Below, one piece after another: positions 18,449-27,073 of a DNA stretch of 64,000 nt. The stretch lies in assembly GCA_031411655.1 (NCBI GenBank), contig JANOBM010000124.1:66646-130645 (forward strand), read 5' to 3'. The stretch's first letter is position 1; each line of letters begins with the position of its first letter. This stretch comes from UBA6163 sp031411655. GTDB taxonomy: Bacteria > Planctomycetota > Planctomycetia > Pirellulales > Pirellulaceae. A program made the translations under genes and the position numbers. The notes under the pieces were generated by a model. The model did not search any database. It worked only from the letters and a program-made list of their open reading frames with translations, and was not told where the DNA came from.

Positions 18449-18913
18449 ATGAGATTCAGCAGGCTTTTTCTAGGGCTGGGCGTCGCCGCTATCAGCGTCT
18501 CTTGTTTTATTTCGTCACATGCACAACCGCCCGATGCGCCGCGTATTGATCGCGGCCCCGATCGTGGTGGCGAAAGCAAGCCTGAAGATGGCGAACGACG
18601 GCCTGAGGGTGGCGAACGCGGTGGCGAACGGCCAGGTGCTCCACCACCAAATCCATTTATGCTGCTTTTCGATACTGACAAAAACGGCGAGATTTCTTCG
18701 TCCGAAATTGAAAGCGCAGTGACAGCATTGAAGACATTGGATAAGGATGGCGACGGGGTCATCACGCATGAAGAGATACCCCGGCCGCCACGCCCTCGAG
18801 GTGAAGTAGGTCGCGAGGGCGGCCGCCCCGGCGATCGTGGACCTGGCGATCGTGGACCTGGCGAACCGAGCCGCCCGCGACCATCAGCGGACAGTCGCCC
18901 GCGCCCCGAGTAG
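18449..18913 (+). CDS. Exported EF-hand protein
   Basis: A 154-residue protein with a signal peptide (MRFSRLFLGLGVAAISVSCF, ending SSHAQ). Two EF-hand loops are visible: DTDKNGEISSSE near residue 74 and DKDGDGVITHEE near 98, each with acidic residues at the calcium-coordinating positions 1, 3, 5 and 12. The flanks are low-complexity Pro/Arg/Gly/Glu, including an exact 15-bp DNA duplication (GDRGP twice). It directly precedes an OmpR-type regulator and histidine kinase on the same strand, an arrangement suggesting a calcium- or envelope-responsive target or accessory protein of that system. Confidence 0.85.
   Translation: MRFSRLFLGLGVAAISVSCFISSHAQPPDAPRIDRGPDRGGESKPEDGERRPEGGERGGERPGAPPPNPFMLLFDTDKNGEISSSEIESAVTALKTLDKDGDGVITHEEIPRPPRPRGEVGREGGRPGDRGPGDRGPGEPSRPRPSADSRPRPE
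18830..18859 (+). repeat. Exact 15-bp tandem duplication in EF-hand gene
   Basis: GGCGATCGTGGACCT occurs twice with no spacer (18830-18844, 18845-18859), duplicating Gly-Asp-Arg-Gly-Pro in the C-terminal tail. Confidence 0.95.
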
Positions 18914-18979
18914 TCGCCCTCCTAAGGAACGCCCCATGATACGGACAGTCGATCGCATTGATCCAAACGGGATGTTGTC

Positions 18980-19633
18980 ATGAGAGTTTTATTGGTAGAA
19001 GACGAACCCGACTTACGACGTGGAATTGCTCAGTTCCTTCGTGAGTCGGGTTACGCGGTGGACGAGGCAAGCGATGGCCACGATGGTCTTGAAAAGTCCC
19101 TTTCGTGGGACTACGACGCGATTGTTTTGGACTGGATGTTGCCGCGTCTGTCGGGAATCGATTTACTCCAAAAATTGCGATTTAAAAAAACAACTCCCGT
19201 GCTTTTTCTGACTGCGCGGGACGGTGTTGTCGACCGGGTCACGGGGCTTGATACCGGTGCCGACGATTACTTGGTCAAGCCATTTCAACTCGCAGAGCTA
19301 GGGGCACGACTGCGAGCGCTCGTTCGTCGCGCTTCTGGAATCGCGGTTGCGAAAATCTCAGTTTTAGATCTTGTCGTTGACACCGCATCTCGTACCGTAA
19401 CCCGTCAAGATCAGCCCGTTGTATTAACAGGCCGAGAGTTTTCATTGCTTGAACTTCTGGTTTTCAACCGAGGAAAGCTGGTCACGAGAACGATGATCTA
19501 TGATCATTTATTTGAAGAAGATCACGATTCACTTTCAAATTTGGTTGATGTCTACATTTCACGTTTGAGGAGCAAACTTGGATCCGAGTTTTTGACCACA
19601 CGCCGTGGCGAAGGATATATCGTCGATGTCTAG
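18980..19633 (+). CDS. OmpR/PhoB-family response regulator
   Basis: A 217-residue regulator. The receiver domain (1-115) has the acidic pair E7/D8, phospho-acceptor D51 (IVLDWMLP) and the switch lysine in DYLVKPFQLAEL. The C-terminal winged helix (about 125-217) shows VLTGREFSLLELLVFNRGKLVTRTMI, VDVYISRLRSKL and TRRGEGYIV. It is followed with overlap by its cognate kinase and preceded by the EF-hand gene. It resembles the QseB/CusR subgroup, but the signal and targets cannot be named from sequence. Confidence 0.95.
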   Translation: MRVLLVEDEPDLRRGIAQFLRESGYAVDEASDGHDGLEKSLSWDYDAIVLDWMLPRLSGIDLLQKLRFKKTTPVLFLTARDGVVDRVTGLDTGADDYLVKPFQLAELGARLRALVRRASGIAVAKISVLDLVVDTASRTVTRQDQPVVLTGREFSLLELLVFNRGKLVTRTMIYDHLFEEDHDSLSNLVDVYISRLRSKLGSEFLTTRRGEGYIVDV

Positions 19634-21068
19634 TTTCTCATCGCGATTCAAGTCATTGGCGTTTCGAATTCAAGTTTACTATGGACTTTTACTCGCAACC
19701 GTGATCATTACGTTTGCGACGGTTTTATATTTCCAGCAATCACGCTTGCGAATGCATGCGATTGATGATGAGCTGGTAGCATCTCACCAATTGCTCACCA
19801 GTAAGATGGAAACCAATCCATCAGTCGATGATTGGAAGGTGCCCCTTTCATTTAACGTGCCTCCGCCTCGGCAACCACGAGACGTCCCGTATTCGTCCGT
19901 GTGGCACAAAGATGGAACAACCATTTATCGATCGAGTTTGTACGCCCCTTCATCGGCCGACGATTCAACATCGCAAAGAAAGACGGAGCAGTCACCAGGT
20001 CCCACGCTTCATCGGCGAGGTATAACGGTGCGAAACCGCGGTTCCTTTCGTGAGGTGATTGGCGCGGGGCCTCGTGAATCAACCGTCTTGGTAGGACGCA
20101 ATATCGAGCGAGACTATCGCGATATTCGTTCGCTTCTCTTGGTACTGATTGGAACTGGACTCTCTGTATTTACGGTCGGACTTTTTGGTGGATGGATACT
20201 GGCCCGTCAAGCTATCGAGCCAATAAACAAGATCACCCAAGCGGCAACGGAGATATCGGGAAACAATCTTTCTCGACGGATCGATCTCAAAGAAACCGAG
20301 TCTGAACTCGGAAGACTCGCCCAAACATTGAACGGAACTTTTGATCGAATAGCAATCGCTTTTAAGCAACAAGCGGAGTTTACAGCCGATGCCTCGCATG
20401 AACTGCGTACGCCGTTATCCATCATCCAAACGCACCAAGAACTTGCATTGTCCAAACTGCGGACTGCGGATGAATATCGTGAAACGATCGAAACTTGTAG
20501 CCGTGCCACTGAACGGATTGCGACACTCATCAATAAGTTACTTTCGCTCGCAAGGTTGGATGCTGATTCGTCGTCTCCGCTGCGAATTAGTACCGACATC
20601 AGCGGATTGGTCGTTAAGTGCAGAGGCTTATCTGAACCCATGGCGAATGCCAAGCGGCTAAGCATCGTGTCCGAACTGAGAGAAGCTTGGGCGATGGTTG
20701 ATCCATCCCAGATAGAACAGGTCATCACCAATTTGCTGTCCAATGCGATTCATTACACCGAACCGGGTGGCTCGATCACTCTCGCCGTAGAATCAATTAG
20801 TCATGGTATCCAGTTATCGATTTCGGACTCAGGCGTTGGTATTTCCGAAAGCGACTTACCGAGGATTTTTGACCGTTTCTATCGAGTCGATCATGCGAGA
20901 TCACGAGATTCGGGTGGGAGTGGACTTGGGCTTGCGATTAGTCGATCGATTGTTGAAGCCCATGGTGGAAAAATCGAAGTAGAGAGCACCTTAGGGCGGG
21001 GGAGTCGATTTACGGTTACACTTCCGCTGGCCGAAAAGAGGGTTACCGAAGTTCCTGGCTACACGTAG
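19626..21068 (+). CDS. Sensor histidine kinase (two membrane segments, HAMP)
   Basis: ATG at 19626 overlaps the regulator stop (ATGTCTAG), giving 480 residues; an in-frame start at 19605 is possible. Membrane segments lie near residues 12-35 and 160-185, enclosing a periplasmic sensor of about 125 residues that is rich in Pro, Ser and Arg. A HAMP domain follows (ARQAIEPINKITQAATEIS), then the H-box ADASHELRTPLS with H258, the N-box NLLSNAIHYTEPGGSI, and G-boxes DSGVGISESDLPRIFDRFYR and GGSGLGLAISRSIVEAHGG. It phosphorylates the upstream OmpR-type regulator. The sensor shows no recognised ligand motif. Confidence 0.95.
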   Translation: MSSFSSRFKSLAFRIQVYYGLLLATVIITFATVLYFQQSRLRMHAIDDELVASHQLLTSKMETNPSVDDWKVPLSFNVPPPRQPRDVPYSSVWHKDGTTIYRSSLYAPSSADDSTSQRKTEQSPGPTLHRRGITVRNRGSFREVIGAGPRESTVLVGRNIERDYRDIRSLLLVLIGTGLSVFTVGLFGGWILARQAIEPINKITQAATEISGNNLSRRIDLKETESELGRLAQTLNGTFDRIAIAFKQQAEFTADASHELRTPLSIIQTHQELALSKLRTADEYRETIETCSRATERIATLINKLLSLARLDADSSSPLRISTDISGLVVKCRGLSEPMANAKRLSIVSELREAWAMVDPSQIEQVITNLLSNAIHYTEPGGSITLAVESISHGIQLSISDSGVGISESDLPRIFDRFYRVDHARSRDSGGSGLGLAISRSIVEAHGGKIEVESTLGRGSRFTVTLPLAEKRVTEVPGYT

Positions 21069-21844
21069 TGCAACCGGCCCGCCTCGCCGAACATGAAGTA
21101 CTGCTGATTAACCTTATGCAAATTGATTCGTGCCATTCATTTGAATGTGGCACTGCCGATCCGAATGGAAGCCTGGGTTGCGTGTTATGCGGCGCGATAT
21201 CAACTTGGTTTTATCAAGACGGGAATCGGTGTTTTTTAAAATGTGAGCGTTGCGATCTCGTTTTTGTTGCTCCACAGTCTCTATTGTCGCGAGCTGAAGA
21301 GCGGCTTCATTATGACTTTCATCAGAATGATCCTGCGGATCCACGCTATCGTCGGTTCTTGAATCGGATTTTCGAGCCGATGAATCGTCGCCTTCTTCAA
21401 AGGCAGCGAGGACTTGATTTCGGAAGTGGCCCTGGGCCAACACTGTCCCTGATGTTTACGGAGGTGGGGCACACCATGCAGATTTACGATCCGTTCTACG
21501 CGACCGATCAGTCGGTATTGCAGGGGAAGTATGACTTTATCACGGCGAGCGAAGTGGTTGAGCATTTCCACCATCCCGGCGATGAATTGAAACGTTTGTG
21601 GTCGCTATTAGAAGTCGATGGGTGGCTTGGCATGATGACCAAAAGGCGAATTGCTTCAGACTCATTCGCGACTTGGCATTACCGCCTTGACCCGACTCAT
21701 GTCAGTTTCTTTTCCCTGAAAACATTCTCTTGGCTTGCGAATGCATTGCAGGCCGAGTGGTCGGTGGAGGGCCCTGACGTCGTTTTGTTTCGAAGGATCT
21801 GTCAACATAGTCCGCCAAACTGGTTAGAATCCGTTGCAAACTAA
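21068..21844 (+). CDS. Class I SAM-dependent methyltransferase with N-terminal zinc-ribbon-like motif
   Basis: The GTG at 21068 overlaps the kinase stop (TAGTG), giving 258 residues; ATG at 21116 is an alternative (242 residues). Near residues 37-65 two Cys pairs (CVLCG and CERC) suggest a small zinc ribbon, as in Methyltransf_23-type proteins. The SAM-binding motif is GLDFGSGPGPTLSLM and motif II includes YDFITASEVVEHFHHPGDEL. These features fit C-, O- or N-methylation of a small molecule or sugar. Its placement at the end of a two-component operon gives no clear substrate. Confidence 0.8.
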   Translation: MQPARLAEHEVLLINLMQIDSCHSFECGTADPNGSLGCVLCGAISTWFYQDGNRCFLKCERCDLVFVAPQSLLSRAEERLHYDFHQNDPADPRYRRFLNRIFEPMNRRLLQRQRGLDFGSGPGPTLSLMFTEVGHTMQIYDPFYATDQSVLQGKYDFITASEVVEHFHHPGDELKRLWSLLEVDGWLGMMTKRRIASDSFATWHYRLDPTHVSFFSLKTFSWLANALQAEWSVEGPDVVLFRRICQHSPPNWLESVAN

Positions 21845-21946
21845 CCCTGCGGCAGCCCAAAATAAACGGTCCAACGTAACTAAACTAGACTGCAGCCAGG
21901 GGCCTGCGCTGGTTCCCACTCGCTTCCATCCAACCTTGATTTATTG

Positions 21947-24610
21947 ATGAACCCTCGACCAAACATTGTCGCCCTAGCGTTTGCCTTTTTGGTGTTCCTT
22001 CCGCTGGTTGCGAAAGCTCAGGTAGGGCGTGAGAAGGACTCGGCAAGTTCCGTTCGAGAAAAACAGGTTGGTGTACCAGAAGGCAAAATCATTGAGGGCA
22101 TCTTTTCGGAGAGCCAGATTTTTCCTGGTACGAAGCGAGAATACAGTGTTTATGTTCCCGCCCAGTACAATGCGGACGAACCCGCCTGTTTGATGGTGTT
22201 CCAGGATGGCGGCGGATACGTAAAAGCTGATGGCGCATTCCGAGTGCCGATTGTGTTTGACAATTTGATCCATCTCGGGGCGATGCCAACCACGATCGCC
22301 GTCTTTGTCGCGCCCGGAACGATCGTTGCGACTAAACCAGGCGCGACGGATCGCAGTAATCGTTCCTTCGAATACGATTCGCTAGGGGATCGCTACTCTC
22401 GATTTCTTCTCGATGAGTTTTTGCCCGTGGCGCTGAAAGGTCTCAACATCTCGAAAGATCCTAGTCAGCGCGCGATCAGTGGCATCTCGTCCGGCGGTAT
22501 TTGTGCTTTCACGGCAGCATGGGAACGGCCAGATCAATTTGGTAAGGTTCTCAGCCATATTGGAAGCTTTACCAATATCCGTGGAGGTTGGGCTTACCCG
22601 GGTTTGGTTCGCAAATCAAAAAACAATCCAAAAGCGATCAAGGTCTACCTTCAGGAAGGCAAAGATGACCTAAACAATCTTTTTGGAAACTGGCCGCTCG
22701 CCAATGAAGACCTCGCTGCGGCTCTCCGCTTTGCGGGTTACGACTATCGATTTGTGATGACCGACGGCGGGCATAGTGGAAACTGGGGTGGTGAAGTACT
22801 GCCCGATGCACTTCGCTGGCTCTGGTCCGATCAAGTGGATCATTCAAAACTCGGCGCCACGACAACGCCACCGGAAAGCGAAGCCCAGCAGACGCCCGAC
22901 GAAATGAAGCAGCCTGCATGGCAACCCCACCCAGACGCCATTGTTAATGCCAGTGTTCCCCAGGGTAAAGTCGAAGAAATGACTCCTTGGCAATCAAAGA
23001 TCTTTCCTGGGACGAAGCGTGAATGGTCTATCTACGTGCCAGCCCAGTACAACAAGGATCAAGCGGCCGCGCTGATGGTTTTTCAAGACGGCCACTCTTA
23101 TCGTGATGTCAAGGGACGTTGGAGAGTGCCGGTAGTCTTCGACAATCTCATTGCCAGGGGAGACATGCCGGCAACGATTGCTGTCTTTATTGATCCAGGT
23201 CACGATGAGTCAAAAGGGAAGCCCCAGAATGCATGGAAGAATTCCAATCGCAGTTTCGAGTACGATAGTCTTGGTGACCGATATGCTCGCTTTCTTCTTG
23301 AAGAAATCATTCCTGAAGTAGAAAAGCGATATACGATCTCAAAAGATCCCGAGATGCGTGCCATTTGTGGCGCGAGTTCCGGAGGTATCTGTTCGTTCAC
23401 GGTTGCGTGGGAGCGCCCCGAGTCCTTCCGGAAGGTTCTCTCGACCATTGGAAGTTTTACCAACTTGCGTGGAGGCAACGTTTATTCGTCACTCATTCGC
23501 AAGACGGAACCCAAGTCCCTTCGCGTTTACCTTGCCGACACCAGCGGAGACATTGACAACCCTTTCGGAAGCTGGCCTTGGTCCAACAAGTTGATGGCAT
23601 CCTCCCTCCAATACATGGGCTACGACCTTCGGTTCGATTGGGCGGAGGGTTTTGGACACAACGCAGACCACGGCAGCTCAGTGTTTCCCGACGCGCTAAA
23701 ATGGTTGTGGCGTGAGGAGAAGCATCAGCCCGTTTTCGATACCATAGGGGATCTAAAGGGTGATCTGACGCTACTTCGACTTTTGATTCCTGGTGAGTCT
23801 TGGGAAGTGGTTGCGGATAACCTTGGTTTCGCGGACGCACCGTGTAGTGATGCACAAGGGAATTTTTATTATTCGGATATGAAAGCCCCGGCCGTCTATA
23901 GGATTAGCGCTAGCGATGGTTCGAGTACAGAGATCGTCAAAGAGGCCGTCAGTGGAATGAAGTTTGGAAGCGATGGGCTCATTTATGCTTGCCAAGGTGC
24001 CAAGGAGCGGGTGATTTCCATTGATCCCCGGTCAGGCGCGATACGCGAAGTAGCGTCCCAAGTGGTACCCAATGATCTCGCAGTAAGCGCTGACGGCTTT
24101 GTCTTTATTACAGAAACAAAAACTCAACACGTTACACGAATTGACGTCAAGACTGGGAAGGCCGTTCATGTTGATACGGGTATCACTCAGCCCAACGGAA
24201 TCGCACTTTCAAATGATGGTGGCACGCTCGCGGTATCCGATCACGGTGGGGAGAGCACTTGGTTGTTCCGAGTGAACGCGGATGGGAGCCTTGATGCGAA
24301 GCTACCCACGATGTCCATGCGAATGCCTATCGATCAGGCTGGTGAGTTCAAGTTCAATGAGCCACCTCCCTATCTGGTTGCTTCGAGCGGGGATGGAATG
24401 ACAGTGGATAAGATGGGCCGTTTTTACGTTACCTCGGCCCTTGGAATTCAGGTTTTCGATCCAACCGGTCGACTGTGTGGTGTGCTGCCACAACCGAATA
24501 AGTCTTCGCCATTGACCAGTTGCGTGTTTGCAGGCCCTAACCATGAATACCTTTACATCACTAACGGCGATACCATTTATCGGCGAAAACTCTCCGCCGA
24601 GTCACCTTAG
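21947..24610 (+). CDS. Exported tandem esterase (Fes/esterase D type, two copies) fused to SMP-30 propeller
   Basis: ATG at 21947 gives 887 residues with a signal peptide ending VAKAQ. Two homologous alpha/beta-hydrolase domains of the enterochelin-esterase/esterase D family (PF00756) lie at about 32-290 and 320-595. Both open with IFPGTKREx(S)xYVPAQYN and carry the nucleophile elbow GxSSGG (S181 and S477) followed by ICxFTxAWERP, with a C-terminal histidine in DGGHSGN and GFGHNAD. Residues about 620-885 form an SMP-30/gluconolactonase-like propeller. The likely role is extracytoplasmic hydrolysis of an ester, possibly on a polysaccharide, with lactone processing by the third domain. Substrates are unknown. 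The intact triads suggest both esterase copies are active. Confidence 0.88.
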   Translation: MNPRPNIVALAFAFLVFLPLVAKAQVGREKDSASSVREKQVGVPEGKIIEGIFSESQIFPGTKREYSVYVPAQYNADEPACLMVFQDGGGYVKADGAFRVPIVFDNLIHLGAMPTTIAVFVAPGTIVATKPGATDRSNRSFEYDSLGDRYSRFLLDEFLPVALKGLNISKDPSQRAISGISSGGICAFTAAWERPDQFGKVLSHIGSFTNIRGGWAYPGLVRKSKNNPKAIKVYLQEGKDDLNNLFGNWPLANEDLAAALRFAGYDYRFVMTDGGHSGNWGGEVLPDALRWLWSDQVDHSKLGATTTPPESEAQQTPDEMKQPAWQPHPDAIVNASVPQGKVEEMTPWQSKIFPGTKREWSIYVPAQYNKDQAAALMVFQDGHSYRDVKGRWRVPVVFDNLIARGDMPATIAVFIDPGHDESKGKPQNAWKNSNRSFEYDSLGDRYARFLLEEIIPEVEKRYTISKDPEMRAICGASSGGICSFTVAWERPESFRKVLSTIGSFTNLRGGNVYSSLIRKTEPKSLRVYLADTSGDIDNPFGSWPWSNKLMASSLQYMGYDLRFDWAEGFGHNADHGSSVFPDALKWLWREEKHQPVFDTIGDLKGDLTLLRLLIPGESWEVVADNLGFADAPCSDAQGNFYYSDMKAPAVYRISASDGSSTEIVKEAVSGMKFGSDGLIYACQGAKERVISIDPRSGAIREVASQVVPNDLAVSADGFVFITETKTQHVTRIDVKTGKAVHVDTGITQPNGIALSNDGGTLAVSDHGGESTWLFRVNADGSLDAKLPTMSMRMPIDQAGEFKFNEPPPYLVASSGDGMTVDKMGRFYVTSALGIQVFDPTGRLCGVLPQPNKSSPLTSCVFAGPNHEYLYITNGDTIYRRKLSAESP

Positions 24611-24670
24611 ACTTCGAGTCACATTAGTTCGGTGCGAAACTAAGTCGTCTAGATAGACGGAATAATAATC

Positions 24671-26974
24671 ATGAAAACACCCCGACAGTTTGTTGCTTCC
24701 ATCGTGGTTGGTGCGATGGTTCTTGCAGTGGTGTTCGCTGCCCAGAGGGCTTACGCACAGCAATCATTAATGCAGCGGTTCAATCAGCTCGACACCGACG
24801 GTAACGGCCAACTCACCCGCAACGAACTGCGGCAATCCGCCATTTTTGATCGCTTAGATCTCAATCAAGACAATGAAATCACTGAGCAAGAAGCGGTGAA
24901 GGCCAATGCGGCGGGTGCCTTGAGAGGGATCGTTGATTTTCCCGAACAGGAAGCGCCAGTACCGGCGTTCGATGTGAACGACTCGGAGCCTTCGGCGATT
25001 GCTCCTTCATTACCAGTTCGTCAAGGACCAAAACGAGTGGCCCCGGGCGATCACGGCATCGGTCGATTTCTTGCCGATTTTGCTTTCTCAGACCTCGGCG
25101 GGAAATCTCATCGGCTGAGCGATTTTTCGATGCGCCGATCGGTAGTGCTGGCAATGACAAGCACCAGTTGTCCGATCAGCAAAAAATACCTTCCGACTCT
25201 CGCCGAATTGGCGAGGGAGTTTGAGGCCCGCGGGGTTCAATTCATCTTGGTTAACTCACAGTCCGTCGATAACCTGGATGAAATGCATGCCGCCCAGCAG
25301 GTTTTAGGGAGCAATGCCTTGTACGTCTTTGATAAGGACGGCAGTTTTGCAAAGGCAATCGGCTCCCAGACCACCACGGACGTGATTGTCATCGACGCCG
25401 CACGCACGGTGATTTATCACGGTGCCATCGATGACCAGTACGGGTTTGGCTACTCCATCGACGCGCCATGGTCGAAATACCTGGCCAACGCATTGAATGC
25501 GATGCTAACTGATCAACCACTTTCAGTCGCGGCGACGCTTGCGCCTGGTTGTGCGCTTGACATCGACGAAATGCCAAACGAAGTCGCCAACTCTACCTAT
25601 CACCAGCAGATTTCTCGATTGGTCCAGCGACATTGTGTCGATTGTCACCGCGAGGACGGAGTGGGGCCGTTTAGGCTTGATACTTATGAGGATGTCGTTG
25701 CACATGCACCGATGATTAGCCAAGTGATCGAACCTGGTGTGATGCCACCGTGGTTTGCCGCCCCCGCAGAGGCGGGCCAGGCGAGCCCTTGGGCAAACGA
25801 TCGCTCACTTTCGCAGCGTGAGAAGAACGAATTGATCGAATGGATGGCTAGCGATCACCCGGCGGGTGATCCTAAAGATTCGCCATTGGCGAAGAGGTAT
25901 TCCGGCGAATGGATGATTGGTACGCCTGACTTGATTATTCAACTGCCGCGACCGATTGAGATCAAAGCTCAGGGGACAATGCCTTATCAATTCGTCACAG
26001 CAGAGACCACTTTGACCGAGGATCGTTGGGTGCAGGGCTATGAAATCATTCCCACTGATCGAAGCGTAGTACATCACGTCATTGTGAATGTTCATGCCAA
26101 AGGCGCTGGACGCATTCTCGATCGCGAGGAGGGAATCGGTGGTTATTGGGCCGCTTATGTTCCAGGCAATACTCATCAGGTCTACCCCGACGGTTTCGCA
26201 CGGAAGCTTAAAGCGGGTGCAACTGTTAGTTTCCAGATTCACTACACACCCAATGGATCTGCGACGCAGGATCAGTTGCGGATGGGCTTAATCTTTGCAA
26301 AAGAGCCACCGAAGTATGTGATTGAGACGATCCCGTTGGCGGACCGAAACCTTCAGATTCCTCCCGGAGAAGCGAATCACGTCGAATTTATGTCTCGCCG
26401 CGTACCGACCGACCTGAATGTGTTGGCGTACATGGCCCACATGCATGTGCGCGGAAAGTCGTTCAAGTACGAACTCACCTCGGCGAACGGAAAAACGGAA
26501 ACGTTGCTCGATATTCCGCGATACGATTTTAATTGGCAGTTGCGATACGATTACGCGCAGCCGCGCTGGATTCCAGCGGGATCGACTATGAAGGTGACCG
26601 CCGTTTTTGATAATAGCGATAGCAATCCAGCTAATCCGGACCCGACAAAAACCGTCGGGTGGGGGCCGCAAACGTTTGATGAGATGATGATTGGCTACGT
26701 AGAGATTTACCGTCCTCTCGACGATTTAGGGGACACGGCCGATAGCACGACTGTCCATTCAGCCGATGGACGTCCGAACGGTGACGCGGCTAAGTCTCGC
26801 TCGGTAATCGGGCAAATCTTCCAACAGCTGGATCGTAACGGAAACGGCAAAGTCGAAGGTGATGAGATACCAGCGGCTCGCCAGCAACAAATCATGCGAC
26901 TTGACGCCAACAATGATGGGGCAATCTCACTTGACGAAGCTGAACGCTTGAGCCGCTTTCGGAGTGGAAGTTAA
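24671..26974 (+). CDS. EF-hand / redoxin / cytochrome-like / copper monooxygenase-like fusion, exported
   Basis: A 767-residue protein with a signal peptide ending RAYAQ. In order: an EF-hand pair (about 36-72, LDTDGNGQLTRNE and LDLNQDNEITEQE); an AhpC/TSA-type thioredoxin fold (about 125-275) with a single-cysteine TSCPISKKYLP motif; a heme-type site C322-VD-C325-H326 in HCVDCHREDGVGPF followed by EPGVMPPWFA; a copper type II monooxygenase-like region (about 420-690) with VVHHVIVNVH and AHMHVRGKSFKYEL, plausible Cu ligands; and a C-terminal EF-hand pair (about 717-757). This domain order occurs in planctomycete and verrucomicrobial exported proteins of unknown substrate. Oxidation of an extracellular compound is inferred. 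Confidence 0.85.
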   Translation: MKTPRQFVASIVVGAMVLAVVFAAQRAYAQQSLMQRFNQLDTDGNGQLTRNELRQSAIFDRLDLNQDNEITEQEAVKANAAGALRGIVDFPEQEAPVPAFDVNDSEPSAIAPSLPVRQGPKRVAPGDHGIGRFLADFAFSDLGGKSHRLSDFSMRRSVVLAMTSTSCPISKKYLPTLAELAREFEARGVQFILVNSQSVDNLDEMHAAQQVLGSNALYVFDKDGSFAKAIGSQTTTDVIVIDAARTVIYHGAIDDQYGFGYSIDAPWSKYLANALNAMLTDQPLSVAATLAPGCALDIDEMPNEVANSTYHQQISRLVQRHCVDCHREDGVGPFRLDTYEDVVAHAPMISQVIEPGVMPPWFAAPAEAGQASPWANDRSLSQREKNELIEWMASDHPAGDPKDSPLAKRYSGEWMIGTPDLIIQLPRPIEIKAQGTMPYQFVTAETTLTEDRWVQGYEIIPTDRSVVHHVIVNVHAKGAGRILDREEGIGGYWAAYVPGNTHQVYPDGFARKLKAGATVSFQIHYTPNGSATQDQLRMGLIFAKEPPKYVIETIPLADRNLQIPPGEANHVEFMSRRVPTDLNVLAYMAHMHVRGKSFKYELTSANGKTETLLDIPRYDFNWQLRYDYAQPRWIPAGSTMKVTAVFDNSDSNPANPDPTKTVGWGPQTFDEMMIGYVEIYRPLDDLGDTADSTTVHSADGRPNGDAAKSRSVIGQIFQQLDRNGNGKVEGDEIPAARQQQIMRLDANNDGAISLDEAERLSRFRSGS

Positions 26975-27073
26975 AGCGTCAACTCTTGCGAATCGTGGTA
27001 GGTACATTTGACATTCGATTGGTTAGTGCGTGAGCTCAATTCGGTAACGTGCCCACCTTTGTGGAGTGACAGA

